Shown here: one piece after another, positions 53,056 through 60,672 of the stretch | Layout: each line of letters opens with the position of its first letter | Numbering within the stretch: position 1 is the stretch's first letter | Assembly (NCBI RefSeq): GCF_003254565.1 | Contig: NZ_QJRI01000172.1 | Span: forward strand, 62,001-126,000 | Direction of reading: 5' to 3' | Source: Flavobacterium nitrogenifigens | GTDB lineage: Bacteria > Bacteroidota > Bacteroidia > Flavobacteriales > Flavobacteriaceae | DNA: 64,000 nucleotides | The notes under the pieces: model-generated | What the model saw: the letters and a program-made list of their open reading frames with translations, nothing else | What the model was told of the DNA's origin: nothing | The model's database searches: none | Position numbers and translations under genes: made by a program

Positions 53056-54123
53056 ATGAAATTAAATATCAACTTTTACAAAAAAATAATTTTACTGCTG
53101 ATATTGTCATTAAACATCAGCATGTTCGGACAGGCTAAACCTAAGGTTTTAATCTTGGCAACAGGAGGAACAATTGCAGGTTCTGCTAAAACTGGAGTAC
53201 AGTCGGGATATACTTCGGGTCAGGTTACCATTGATGCAATGGTAAATGCAATTCCAGATGCTTTAAAAGTGGCCGACATAAAAGGCGAGCAAATTGCGAA
53301 TGTTGGATCTCAGGATATGTCTTTTGAAATTATGCTGAAAGTAGCCAATCGAATTAATGAATTAGCCAATAGTAATGATGTAGACGGTTTCGTAATTACG
53401 CACGGAACTGATACGATGGAAGAAACGGCCTTTTTTTTAAATCTAACTACAAAAACAGATAAACCAGTAGTGCTAGTAGGTTCAATGCGTCCATCAACAG
53501 CAATTAGTGCAGACGGACCTTTAAATCTTTATAATGCTATTGCAGTAGCAGGCGATCCTAAAGCAAAAGGGCGCGGAGTGCTTTTGGTAATGAATGACTG
53601 GATTCATTCGGCGCAATCATTAACAAAAGTAAGTACAACGGCCGTTCAAACTTTTATGTCTCCGCTTCGTGGACTTATCGGTATTACTTCTTACGGAACA
53701 AACGATTTCTTTAATTATCCAAGTCAAAAATTTGGAAAAAACTCAGAATTTGATGTGAAAGGCGTTAGCACTTTTCCTCGCGTAGATATTATTTATGCAG
53801 ATGCAGATATGAAACCAGATTTAATTGATGCTTCAATAGAACGCGGCGCCAAAGGAATTGTAATTGCTGGAGTAGGAAACGGAAACATGAACAAAGCTTC
53901 TTTAGACGCTTGTGCAAGAGCGAGCAAAAAAGGAATTATCGTAGTTCGAAGCACGCGCGTTGCAACTGGACTTGTAAGTCGTAATGTAGAATGCAATGAT
54001 GATGAACTAGGACTTATTGCTTCATACGCTTTGAATCCGCAAAAATCAAGAATCTTATTATCAGTAGCATTGCTGAAACAGAGAAGTTTAGCAGAATTGC
54101 AAAAGATATTCGAAGAGTATTAA
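53056..54123 (+). CDS. ansB: type II (periplasmic) L-asparaginase
   Basis: 355 residues with a signal peptide (about 1-26, ending MFGQA). Catalytic motifs: TGGTIAG (first nucleophile Thr, about residue 38), HGTDTMEETAFFL (second Thr-Asp pair) and VGSMRPSTAISADGP. It hydrolyses asparagine, and often glutamine, to aspartate and ammonia in the periplasm, feeding the aspartase encoded 24 bp upstream. It is the last gene of the operon; no strong hairpin is seen in the 140 bp after it. Confidence 0.95.
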   Translation: MKLNINFYKKIILLLILSLNISMFGQAKPKVLILATGGTIAGSAKTGVQSGYTSGQVTIDAMVNAIPDALKVADIKGEQIANVGSQDMSFEIMLKVANRINELANSNDVDGFVITHGTDTMEETAFFLNLTTKTDKPVVLVGSMRPSTAISADGPLNLYNAIAVAGDPKAKGRGVLLVMNDWIHSAQSLTKVSTTAVQTFMSPLRGLIGITSYGTNDFFNYPSQKFGKNSEFDVKGVSTFPRVDIIYADADMKPDLIDASIERGAKGIVIAGVGNGNMNKASLDACARASKKGIIVVRSTRVATGLVSRNVECNDDELGLIASYALNPQKSRILLSVALLKQRSLAELQKIFEEY

Positions 54124-54263
54124 TCTTGTTGTTTAAGCAAATCTAAATTTATGATCCTAATACTATTATTGATGCTGATAAAATCATTGCTAAAGTCAAC
54201 AGCCACTTTTTGGCCTGCTAGTAAAAGGGAATAATGTAATATCAACTTGAAAATTAAATATAT

Positions 54264-54743
54264 ATGAAAAGTAAAATAATTACAAGAGGGGTTCTTGCAG
54301 GATTCTGTGCTTTATTGATTTCTTGCAATACAAAAAAGGACGAAAATACTGTAATTGACTTAAAGGAAGTTAAGAAGCAAATTCAGGCAAAAGAAAATGA
54401 ATATGCCGCAACATACAATGCTGGTCAGCTAAAAGAGATAGGGTATTATGCAGACGATGCGATAACTTTTTATCAGAACAGGCCACCAATTATTGGTAAA
54501 GAGGCGAGATATGAATTTTTGAAATCAGATTTAACTGATAACACCAATACGATATCATTTGAAACCAAAGAAGTTTTTGTTTCTCATGATGGAAATATGG
54601 TTGTAGAAGTAGGATATTATAAAGTAACAGATTCTACCAAAACACCAATTAATACTGGAAACTATATGAGCTTTTTCGAAAAAAGAGATGGCAAATATGT
54701 ATGCGTAAGAGACATGAGTGCTTCTGATGGATTGGTAGAGTAA
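54264..54743 (+). CDS. SnoaL-like lipoprotein
   Basis: 159 residues. The lipoprotein signal ends with lipobox LLISC (Cys21), followed by a Lys/Asp-rich linker. The mature domain (about 35-155) has the DUF4440/NTF2-like pattern with YNAGQLKEIGYYADDAITFYQNRPPIIG and a closing strand YVCVRDMSASDG. It is an envelope protein of unknown ligand. It starts a three-gene run with spacing of 16 and 73 bp. Confidence 0.85.
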   Translation: MKSKIITRGVLAGFCALLISCNTKKDENTVIDLKEVKKQIQAKENEYAATYNAGQLKEIGYYADDAITFYQNRPPIIGKEARYEFLKSDLTDNTNTISFETKEVFVSHDGNMVVEVGYYKVTDSTKTPINTGNYMSFFEKRDGKYVCVRDMSASDGLVE

Positions 54744-54759
54744 TTTATAAATAAAGATT

Positions 54760-55239
54760 ATGAAAAAGATACTATTTGTACTGTTATTGGCTTTTGGATT
54801 GAATGCCACTGCTCAAAGTTCTGTAGATGAGATAAAATTAATCCAAGATCTTTACGGAAAGTCTAAGGCAGATGTAGTTAAAGAATATTTGGGTTTAACA
54901 GATGTGCAGGCTACAGCATTTCAGCCGATTTATGACAATTACGAAGCGGAACGCAAAGCTTTGAGTCAGCAGAAGATTCAAATTCTTGAAGATTATGCAA
55001 AGAATTATGCCACACTGAGCGATGCTAAAGCGACAGAATTAACATCGGCAAATCTAAAATACAATCAAGAAGCTGAGAAACTCCTAGCCAAAACGCATTC
55101 TAAACTGGTAAAAGCCATTGGCGGAATTAATGCCGCAAAATTTGTACAGCTTGAGCAATATTTGCAAGTAACCATACGATCTGAAATTCAGAACGCGATT
55201 CCTTTTATTGGCGAATTGGATAAAACCAAAATGCATTAG
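54760..55239 (+). CDS. exported helical protein, CpxP/Spy-like in build
   Basis: 159 residues with a signal peptide (about 1-19, ending NATAQ). The mature part is nearly all helix and charged, with a repeat-like spacing (YLGLTDVQATAFQPIYDNYEAERKAL); the LTDxQ-like motif resembles periplasmic stress chaperones such as Spy. Family membership is not certain. It lies between the SnoaL-like lipoprotein and a His/Gly-rich exported protein. Confidence 0.75.
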   Translation: MKKILFVLLLAFGLNATAQSSVDEIKLIQDLYGKSKADVVKEYLGLTDVQATAFQPIYDNYEAERKALSQQKIQILEDYAKNYATLSDAKATELTSANLKYNQEAEKLLAKTHSKLVKAIGGINAAKFVQLEQYLQVTIRSEIQNAIPFIGELDKTKMH

Positions 55240-55312
55240 ACAATTTCTGGGTACAGAGTAGAAAGTATAAAAAGATTTTCTACTCCACTTATTAATATTT
55301 TATACTCTTACT

Positions 55313-56392
55313 ATGATAAAGAAACTTACAAAATATTTGACAGTTGCATTAATCATGTCAGCCCAGTTGATTTTTTGCCAATCTGAAAATGATGGTCCAG
55401 AACTTGGGCTTCCTGGCGATAATCTTGATTTGTATGCCGTTATGTCTCTGTTTCAGAAATCAAAAACCATTGAGGAATTTGAAAAAAATCTGAATCTGGA
55501 GAAAACAGGAATCAATAATCTGGATTTGGATTTGGATAAAAAAGTAGACTTTATAAAAGTAGTCACAAAGAAAAATGGAAATTCGTTTACTTTTATTCTT
55601 CAAGTTGCTGTAAACAAGAAAGAAAACCAAGACGTTGCTGTTATTTTGGTCGATAAAGATAAAAACGGAAAGGTAAAAATGCAGATTGTGGGCGATGAAC
55701 TGCTGTACGGAAAGGATTATGTTATTGAACCAGTAAGTAAATCCTCACCAGCAAAAACAGCAAATCCTGCCTATGCAGGAGACGACCCTGTGCAAAGTTC
55801 GCCAGCCGTAACAGCGGTTGTGGTAGAAACGGTGCCAATTGTACAATATGTATATTCACCAGCTTATGTACCGTATTATCCACCTTATTATTACGGATTT
55901 TATCCGCCTTATTTTGCCGCTTTTACCGTAATGGCAGTCGGCATTTATCGTCATAACCATTACTACCATCATCATGGTTATCATGGCGGGCATTATCATG
56001 GCGGACATAACAATGTATATATTAATAACAGAAACAGTTTTAATAATTACAATAATAATAGATCAAGATCTACTACCGTACGAGACAATTCTACCAATAA
56101 CAGATACAATACCAATCGAGGTAATTCGCGCCCTTCAGCAAGCACGCGCCCATCTGCAGGAAACTCCAATCGTGCAGGAAATACCAGTGCATCTGGAAGA
56201 ACAAGACAAAGTGCATCGCCAAGTGCGGGGACTTCAAATCTTAATAGAGGAAGTTCTTCAAACTCTAATTTTAATAGAGGAGGAAGTTCTTCATCAAGAC
56301 CAAGTGCTGGGCAAATGGGAGGCGGTTCTCGTGGTGGAGGTGGCTTTAGTGGAGGCGGAGGCTTCGGCGGAGGTGGCGGAAGAAGAAGATAA
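55313..56392 (+). CDS. exported protein with Tyr/Pro-, His- and Gly-rich tail
   Basis: 359 residues with a signal peptide (about 1-23, ending QLIFCQ). Residues 24-140 form a folded domain (LDLDLDKKVDFIKVVTKKNG, then strands). From about 165 it becomes low complexity in blocks: Pro/Tyr-rich (VPYYPPYYYGFYPPYF), a hydrophobic stretch (AAFTVMAVGIY), His-rich (YHHHGYHGGHYHGGH), Asn/Arg/Ser-rich (about 240-330), and a Gly-rich end. The His block could bind metals. I do not recognise a characterised family. A hairpin terminator follows at 56421. Confidence 0.8.
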   Translation: MIKKLTKYLTVALIMSAQLIFCQSENDGPELGLPGDNLDLYAVMSLFQKSKTIEEFEKNLNLEKTGINNLDLDLDKKVDFIKVVTKKNGNSFTFILQVAVNKKENQDVAVILVDKDKNGKVKMQIVGDELLYGKDYVIEPVSKSSPAKTANPAYAGDDPVQSSPAVTAVVVETVPIVQYVYSPAYVPYYPPYYYGFYPPYFAAFTVMAVGIYRHNHYYHHHGYHGGHYHGGHNNVYINNRNSFNNYNNNRSRSTTVRDNSTNNRYNTNRGNSRPSASTRPSAGNSNRAGNTSASGRTRQSASPSAGTSNLNRGSSSNSNFNRGGSSSSRPSAGQMGGGSRGGGGFSGGGGFGGGGGRRR

Positions 56393-56420
56393 ACGGCGTT
56401 TTTTATAATGTTTCATCAAA

Positions 56421-56456
56421 AAAAATGCGTAAATCCTTTTGGGTTTACGCATTTTT
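56421..56456 (+). terminator. terminator of the 54264-56392 gene run
   Basis: AAAAATGCGTAAA (56421-56433) pairs with TTTACGCATTTTT (56444-56456) around a short loop, ending in a T run. Confidence 0.92.
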
Positions 56457-56509
56457 GGTGTTTAATATTATGTTTTAAATATTTCATAGGAATAGAATCA
56501 GATTTGTAT

Positions 56510-56575
56510 GCTCCAGCGGAACAAAATATTTGTAGAAAATCCAAATCCCATGATCAAAAAGCTCCAGAGGAGCGA
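56510..56575. repeat. hairpins of CTCC-GGAG type upstream of the array
   Basis: GCTCCAGCGGAAC (near 56510), then ATTTGTAGAAAAT, then GCTCCAGAGGAGCGACAT (near 56561). The same words occur in the element at 30534-30681, so these are copies of one dispersed family. Confidence 0.75.
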
Positions 56576-56587
56576 CATTAAATTATG

Positions 56588-56819
56588 TTCATTCCGTAGG
56601 AATGTCTCGTCGGTAGAAATGAAATTTGAATTCCGAATACACGTTCCGTAGGAACGTTTTGTAGGTAGAATTTAAATATGAACCGTGATTATACGTTCCG
56701 TAGGAACGTTTGATTAATCGGACATGTTTTTTATTTGCCTAAAATCAGGTGTCCCTACAGGACACAATGCAAAACGAAATTATTTTTTTTCTACCGATGA
56801 GATATTCCTAGCGGAATAT
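56588..56819. repeat. five-hairpin array, copy 1
   Basis: Five palindromes in order: CATTCCGTAGGAATG (56590), ACGTTCCGTAGGAACGT (56641), the same again (56693), TGTCC-CTACA-GGACA (56750) and ATATTCC-TAGC-GGAATAT (56802). The DNA between them is also conserved with copy 2 at 57135-57354, for example GGTAGAATTTAAATAT and CACAATGCAAAACGAAATTA. No coding sequence is seen. Confidence 0.95.
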
Positions 56820-56905
56820 TAACAATTGTTATCGTATAAGATAACCAATTATTGAGAGTGTATTTCTGATGCTTGGATTGTTGAAAATGATTTAAAATTG
56901 AAAGA

Positions 56906-57112
56906 ATGGAAACGGCAGAAATAGAGAAAATAAGTTATCTAAAAAAACAATCAGCTCAATATTTAAATATTTTAAAATCGGCTGATAAAGGTTACCATAC
57001 AGAAATCAATGTTTTAGAACAAGCCCTTCAATTATTTTCAATTGATGAAATGGAGCTTTTAGATATTATTAATGAAATGCAGATTAAAGAATCTTATGTT
57101 GAGATTAAATAA
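56906..57112 (+). CDS. 68-residue acidic protein between hairpin arrays
   Basis: 68 residues, all-helical in appearance, acidic, no signal peptide (METAEIEKISYLKKQSAQYL, then a Leu/Ile-rich second helix with FSIDEMELLDIINEM). I do not recognise a family. It lies alone between two direct copies of the five-hairpin array, 87 bp after one and 23 bp before the other, in the manner of a cargo gene. The frame is intact and protein-like; expression is unproven. Confidence 0.6.
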   Translation: METAEIEKISYLKKQSAQYLNILKSADKGYHTEINVLEQALQLFSIDEMELLDIINEMQIKESYVEIK

Positions 57113-57134
57113 AAACTAAAGAAATCTGGAGCAA

Positions 57135-57354
57135 TTCATTCCTTAGGAATGTTTCGTTGGTAGAAATAAAATTGGAATCACAATTAAACGTTCCGTAGGA
57201 ACGTCTTGTAGGTAGAATTTAAATATAAAGCATGATTATACGTTCCTTAGGAACGTTTGATTGGTTAAATGTTTCGCAAATCAGGTGTCCCTACAGGACA
57301 CAATGCAAAACGAAATTATTTTTTTCTACCGACCAGATATTCCTAGCGGAATAT
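57135..57354. repeat. five-hairpin array, copy 2
   Basis: It has the same order of five palindromes as 56588-56819: 57137, 57188, 57240, 57286 and 57337. The loop of hairpins 1 and 3 changed from GTA to TTA. Copy 2 is about 12 bp shorter, mainly in the spacer before hairpin 4. Both copies have the same orientation. Confidence 0.95.
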
Positions 57355-57377
57355 AAAATACTGTTATAATTAGATGT

Positions 57378-57406
57378 AAAAAAGCCCCAGATTTCTCTGA
57401 GGCTTT
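57378..57406 (-). terminator. terminator after the Ppx-like gene
   Basis: AAAGCCCCAGA and TCTGAGGCTTT pair around TTTC; on the minus strand a T run follows. It lies 20-50 bp after the stop codon at 57427 and belongs to the five-member hairpin family. Confidence 0.88.
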
Positions 57407-57426
57407 ATAATATTGAAAAATACTTT

Positions 57427-58524
57427 TTAGAAATTAGTATTTATTTTTTTCGAACGATCTGCAATGTAAGAGATTAACCAGATTACCTGTCCTTCTTTTG
57501 CAAAATAAACTTTCTTTGAAGCTAGATCTGGAATACTTTCAAGACAAGTTACAAGAATATTGTTTGCCGAAATCAGATATTTTTGATCGTAAGTACTTAA
57601 AACTCTTGCCGCTTCTTTGTTAGTTTTTGCAAGGTTGGTAAACTTGCCAAAGTTGTTTTTAAGAATAGCATCATAATCAATAACATCCTGAAGAGTTAAA
57701 GCAACGTAATGATCTTTATTAACGGTTTCATCATAAAAAAGAGTTGAAAACGCCCAAACAGCACCACCAGATAAGTATAGTTTATTCTTTTTTGCTAAAG
57801 GTGGATTTGCATCAAATAGCTCTTTAGTCTTTTTGCGCAGAATTACGTTATAATCAAAAGATTTTTCCTGATATGTAGACATATCGTTTACCTGGCTTTT
57901 GTTTACCACCGTTTTTTCTACAGCATCAGTAAGAGTCATTGTTCCGAAACTAAGTTCTAAAGGAACAAACTCTAATTTGCCGTCTTTAAGTTCGTCGATA
58001 TAACCTCCCTTTGTAGTTTGAGCACCAATGTCAAGAAGAAAAGCATTAGCAAAATCTACAGGCGGTATTGCACCTTTTACAAGTGTTTTTGCTTCTTCAT
58101 TAACTTCTAGAATTTCTAATTGTTTACCAGTTAAAATAGCAATTTTGTTTTTTAGAACATCAATGTTGCGAGCAGATGCAAATACTGGAGCTGCTACAAT
58201 GAAGATGTTTTCTTCAAGAATTTTATTTTCAGCTTTTATTTTTTGCAATTGGTTTGTAACCGTTACGCTGGTTTTTGTGATGTCTTCTGGAGTAAGCTCA
58301 CCTTTAGAGTCAATATGGTCAGCAAAAGGAATTCTCTCAGTCCAGAAAGAAAGGATTTTATAATCGGCTTTTCTGATGTTACTAACATCAATAACCGAAA
58401 CTTTTATGGCTCGACGGCCAATTTCAATTCCAGCATAAACACTTTTTTGAGAAAATGCAGTGACAGAAAAAAATAATGTTAAAAGAGTAAAAAATAAAAA
58501 TTTGGGGTTGTGTTTTTTAAGCAT
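57427..58524 (-). CDS. secreted Ppx/GppA-like protein
   Basis: 365 residues with a signal peptide (about 1-25, ending VTAFSQ). The mature part has the actin-like ATPase fold of exopolyphosphatase/pppGpp phosphatases: strand motif VYAGIEIGRRAIKVSVIDV, phosphate-2 motif FLLDIGAQTTKGGYID, then LSFGTMTLTDA (family LPLGAVRLTE-like) and the adenosine-type motif LYLSGGAVWAFS. The usual DIGGGSTE is changed to DIGAQTTK. Export places it where ATP is scarce but polyphosphate or other anhydrides may occur. Its activity cannot be asserted. Confidence 0.75.
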   Translation of the reverse strand: MLKKHNPKFLFFTLLTLFFSVTAFSQKSVYAGIEIGRRAIKVSVIDVSNIRKADYKILSFWTERIPFADHIDSKGELTPEDITKTSVTVTNQLQKIKAENKILEENIFIVAAPVFASARNIDVLKNKIAILTGKQLEILEVNEEAKTLVKGAIPPVDFANAFLLDIGAQTTKGGYIDELKDGKLEFVPLELSFGTMTLTDAVEKTVVNKSQVNDMSTYQEKSFDYNVILRKKTKELFDANPPLAKKNKLYLSGGAVWAFSTLFYDETVNKDHYVALTLQDVIDYDAILKNNFGKFTNLAKTNKEAARVLSTYDQKYLISANNILVTCLESIPDLASKKVYFAKEGQVIWLISYIADRSKKINTNF

Positions 58525-58748
58525 TGTGTTGAATTGTAGTTATAATATAATTTGTTTTTAAGAGTTGTAAAGTTGTTTTTGGTGGTATTTATGTGAAAAT
58601 CACAATTTTAGAATGAAAACAAATGATTTCATTATGGAATTGCGAATTTAATAAAACATTTAGTAATATAAAATCAGTTATTAAGAAAACGTGATATTAA
58701 ATTATTGTAAAGAAATAACGGGTTTTATTTCGATAAAGTATATTTATT
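58525..58748. other. intergenic region, no gene seen
   Basis: AT-rich spacer upstream of the Ppx-like gene start; I find no gene or clear repeat. It ends at an orphan terminator hairpin. Confidence 0.4.
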
Positions 58749-58779
58749 AAAAAAAGCTCCAGAAAAATCTGGAGCTTTT
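58749..58779 (-). terminator. orphan terminator hairpin between divergent genes
   Basis: AAGCTCCAGA and TCTGGAGCTT pair around AAAA, with a T run on the minus strand. No gene on that strand lies upstream, as the next gene is divergent (58923 on the plus strand). The following TTTAGTAGC resembles the 3' flank of the two tRNA loci, so a deleted or unseen short RNA gene is possible. Confidence 0.65.
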
Positions 58780-58922
58780 CTGTTTAGTAGCTGGATGCAT
58801 TTGAAAGCTAAATAGTTTACTAAGAACTGTTTTTTTAGAGATAATAAATGAATTTGGACGTTTGAACAAACTTGCGGATTAAAATATTTGGGAAATTTGT
58901 ATCAGATAAAAATGAAGGGAAA

Positions 58923-59726
58923 ATGGAATCAAAAAAAGATCAAATTCTTTCAGAGCCAAAGCTCATGCAAAACTTCTATTCGGGAGAGAACGTTGAAAAC
59001 GAAGCCTTTGTGTCCGATCACATCTTTAGCTATATCATTAGTGGCAGACATGATGTTTGGATAGGATATAAGAAATATACGTTTACTGTTGGTGATTACC
59101 GCTTCTTTAGAAGGAATCAATTAACAAAATCAATTAAGCATACAGAATCTGACGGATTTAAATCTATAGCGGTTCATTTTGACCAAAATACGCTTAAAGA
59201 AATTTCAAAAGAATTTGGATTTAAATCAGAAAGGTTTCATGGTGAAGGGGTGAAGATTATTGAGGCAAATAACATGCTGAAAAAATCTGTCGCTCTATTA
59301 AATGAATATGCCCAAAGAAAAGATGTTGATCATGAAATTTTGAGGATTAGAATTAAAGAACTGGTTTTAATACTTGCAGATATCGATCCTGAAATTAAGC
59401 AAATGCTGTTTGAATTTAACGAGCCTGGAAAATTGGATTTGGAAGGGTTTATGAATGGTCATTATAGATACAATGTTCCGTTAGAAAAATTTGCTTTCCT
59501 TACTGGGCGCAGTTTGTCAGGTTTCAAAAGGGATTTTGCGAAATTGTTTAAGATTACTCCAAGCAGATGGCTGACTAAAAAACGGCTTTCTGAAGCAAAA
59601 TATTTAATAGAAAATTGCAAGCAGCGTCCAAGCGACATCTACTTAGAAATCGGCTTTGCTAATATGTCTCATTTCTCTTACGCCTATAAAAAAGAATTTG
59701 GGATTTCGCCTTTGCAAAAGAAATAA
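58923..59726 (+). CDS. AraC family transcriptional regulator
   Basis: 267 residues from the ATG at 58923 (MESKKDQILSEPKL); the TTG frame start at 58872 is unlikely. The N-terminal cupin-like ligand domain (about 10-150, DHIFSYIISGRHDVWIGYKKYTF) and C-terminal double HTH (about 165-267, PLEKFAFLTGRSLSGFKRDFAKLF and EIGFANMSHFSYAYKKEFG) are complete. It is followed after 22 bp by an SDR gene and probably regulates it. Confidence 0.93.
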   Translation: MESKKDQILSEPKLMQNFYSGENVENEAFVSDHIFSYIISGRHDVWIGYKKYTFTVGDYRFFRRNQLTKSIKHTESDGFKSIAVHFDQNTLKEISKEFGFKSERFHGEGVKIIEANNMLKKSVALLNEYAQRKDVDHEILRIRIKELVLILADIDPEIKQMLFEFNEPGKLDLEGFMNGHYRYNVPLEKFAFLTGRSLSGFKRDFAKLFKITPSRWLTKKRLSEAKYLIENCKQRPSDIYLEIGFANMSHFSYAYKKEFGISPLQKK

Positions 59727-59748
59727 GAACAACTAATTTACAGATAAA

Positions 59749-60546
59749 ATGGATTTAAAATTAAAAGGAAAAAGAGTACTTGTAACGGGTTCAAGTTCGG
59801 GACTTGGAGAATCAATAGTTAAAATGTTGGCAAATGAAGGAGCGACCGTTATAGTTCATGGTAGAAATAAAGATCGTGCCAATGTTGTGTGTCAGGAAAT
59901 TATTAACAATGGGGGAAGTGCAGAAATCGCTTTAGGAGATCTTAACACCGATAACGGAGCTGATGAGGTTGCTTCTGCAGCGCTAAAAAATGGTCAAATT
60001 GATATTTTAATTAATAACGCGGGCGCAACATCGCATAAATCTTGGGGTGAAGCAACAGCGGCTGATTGGGCTGATATTTATAACAACAATGTGGTTTCAT
60101 ATGTAAGAATGATTCAGCGTATAGTGCCACAAATGAAAACATTAGGTTGGGGGCGAGTTATTCATATTGGTGGAGGCCTAGGCATACAGCCTATTAAGGA
60201 ACAGCCACATTATAATGCGACCCTTGCAGCAAGACATAACCTTTCGATCTCACTTGCGAGATCATTGAAAGAAACCGGAATAACTTCAAATGTTGTATCT
60301 CCTGGAGCAATTATAAACTCTATGGTCGAAGATTGGCTTGTAAATGCTGCGCCTAAGTTTAATTGGGGGACAGATTTAAATGAAATAAAATCTAAAGCTG
60401 TTCAGCAGCTAATTCCAAATGATACGGGACGTTTTGGAGAACCTGAGGAAATCGCTGGAGCAGTTGCATATCTCTGTAGTACTTATGCCAATTACATTAG
60501 CGGAGCTACTATTAGGGTAGATGGCGGTACAATTAAATGTATGTAG
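59749..60546 (+). CDS. SDR-fold protein lacking the catalytic lysine
   Basis: 265 residues. The Rossmann cofactor motif TGSSSGLGES (13-22) and NNAGA are intact, and the C-terminus has the usual CSTYANYISGATIRVDGGTIK. The active site differs: YxxxK reads YNATL (Tyr155, Leu at 159), and the Ser position is in HIGGGLG. A subgroup of SDRs with YxATLAAR is known to me by pattern, so this is probably a stable subfamily, perhaps with altered chemistry. It is co-transcribed with the AraC gene. Confidence 0.88.
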   Translation: MDLKLKGKRVLVTGSSSGLGESIVKMLANEGATVIVHGRNKDRANVVCQEIINNGGSAEIALGDLNTDNGADEVASAALKNGQIDILINNAGATSHKSWGEATAADWADIYNNNVVSYVRMIQRIVPQMKTLGWGRVIHIGGGLGIQPIKEQPHYNATLAARHNLSISLARSLKETGITSNVVSPGAIINSMVEDWLVNAAPKFNWGTDLNEIKSKAVQQLIPNDTGRFGEPEEIAGAVAYLCSTYANYISGATIRVDGGTIKCM

Positions 60547-60611
60547 AATAATATATTTCTGGAATTTTCTAGTAAAATCTTCACCATTAGTGCGATTGAA
60601 TTTATTCAAGC

Positions 60612-60643
60612 AAAAAGGCTTCAGATTTCTCTGAAGCTTTTTT
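60612..60643. terminator. bidirectional terminator after the SDR gene
   Basis: GCTTCAGA (60618-60625) pairs with TCTGAAGC (60630-60637) around TTTC, with A and T runs on both sides. It separates the SDR gene from the convergent barrel gene. Confidence 0.88.
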
Positions 60644-60672
60644 CACTAACTGGAAGTATTCAAACATTAATT

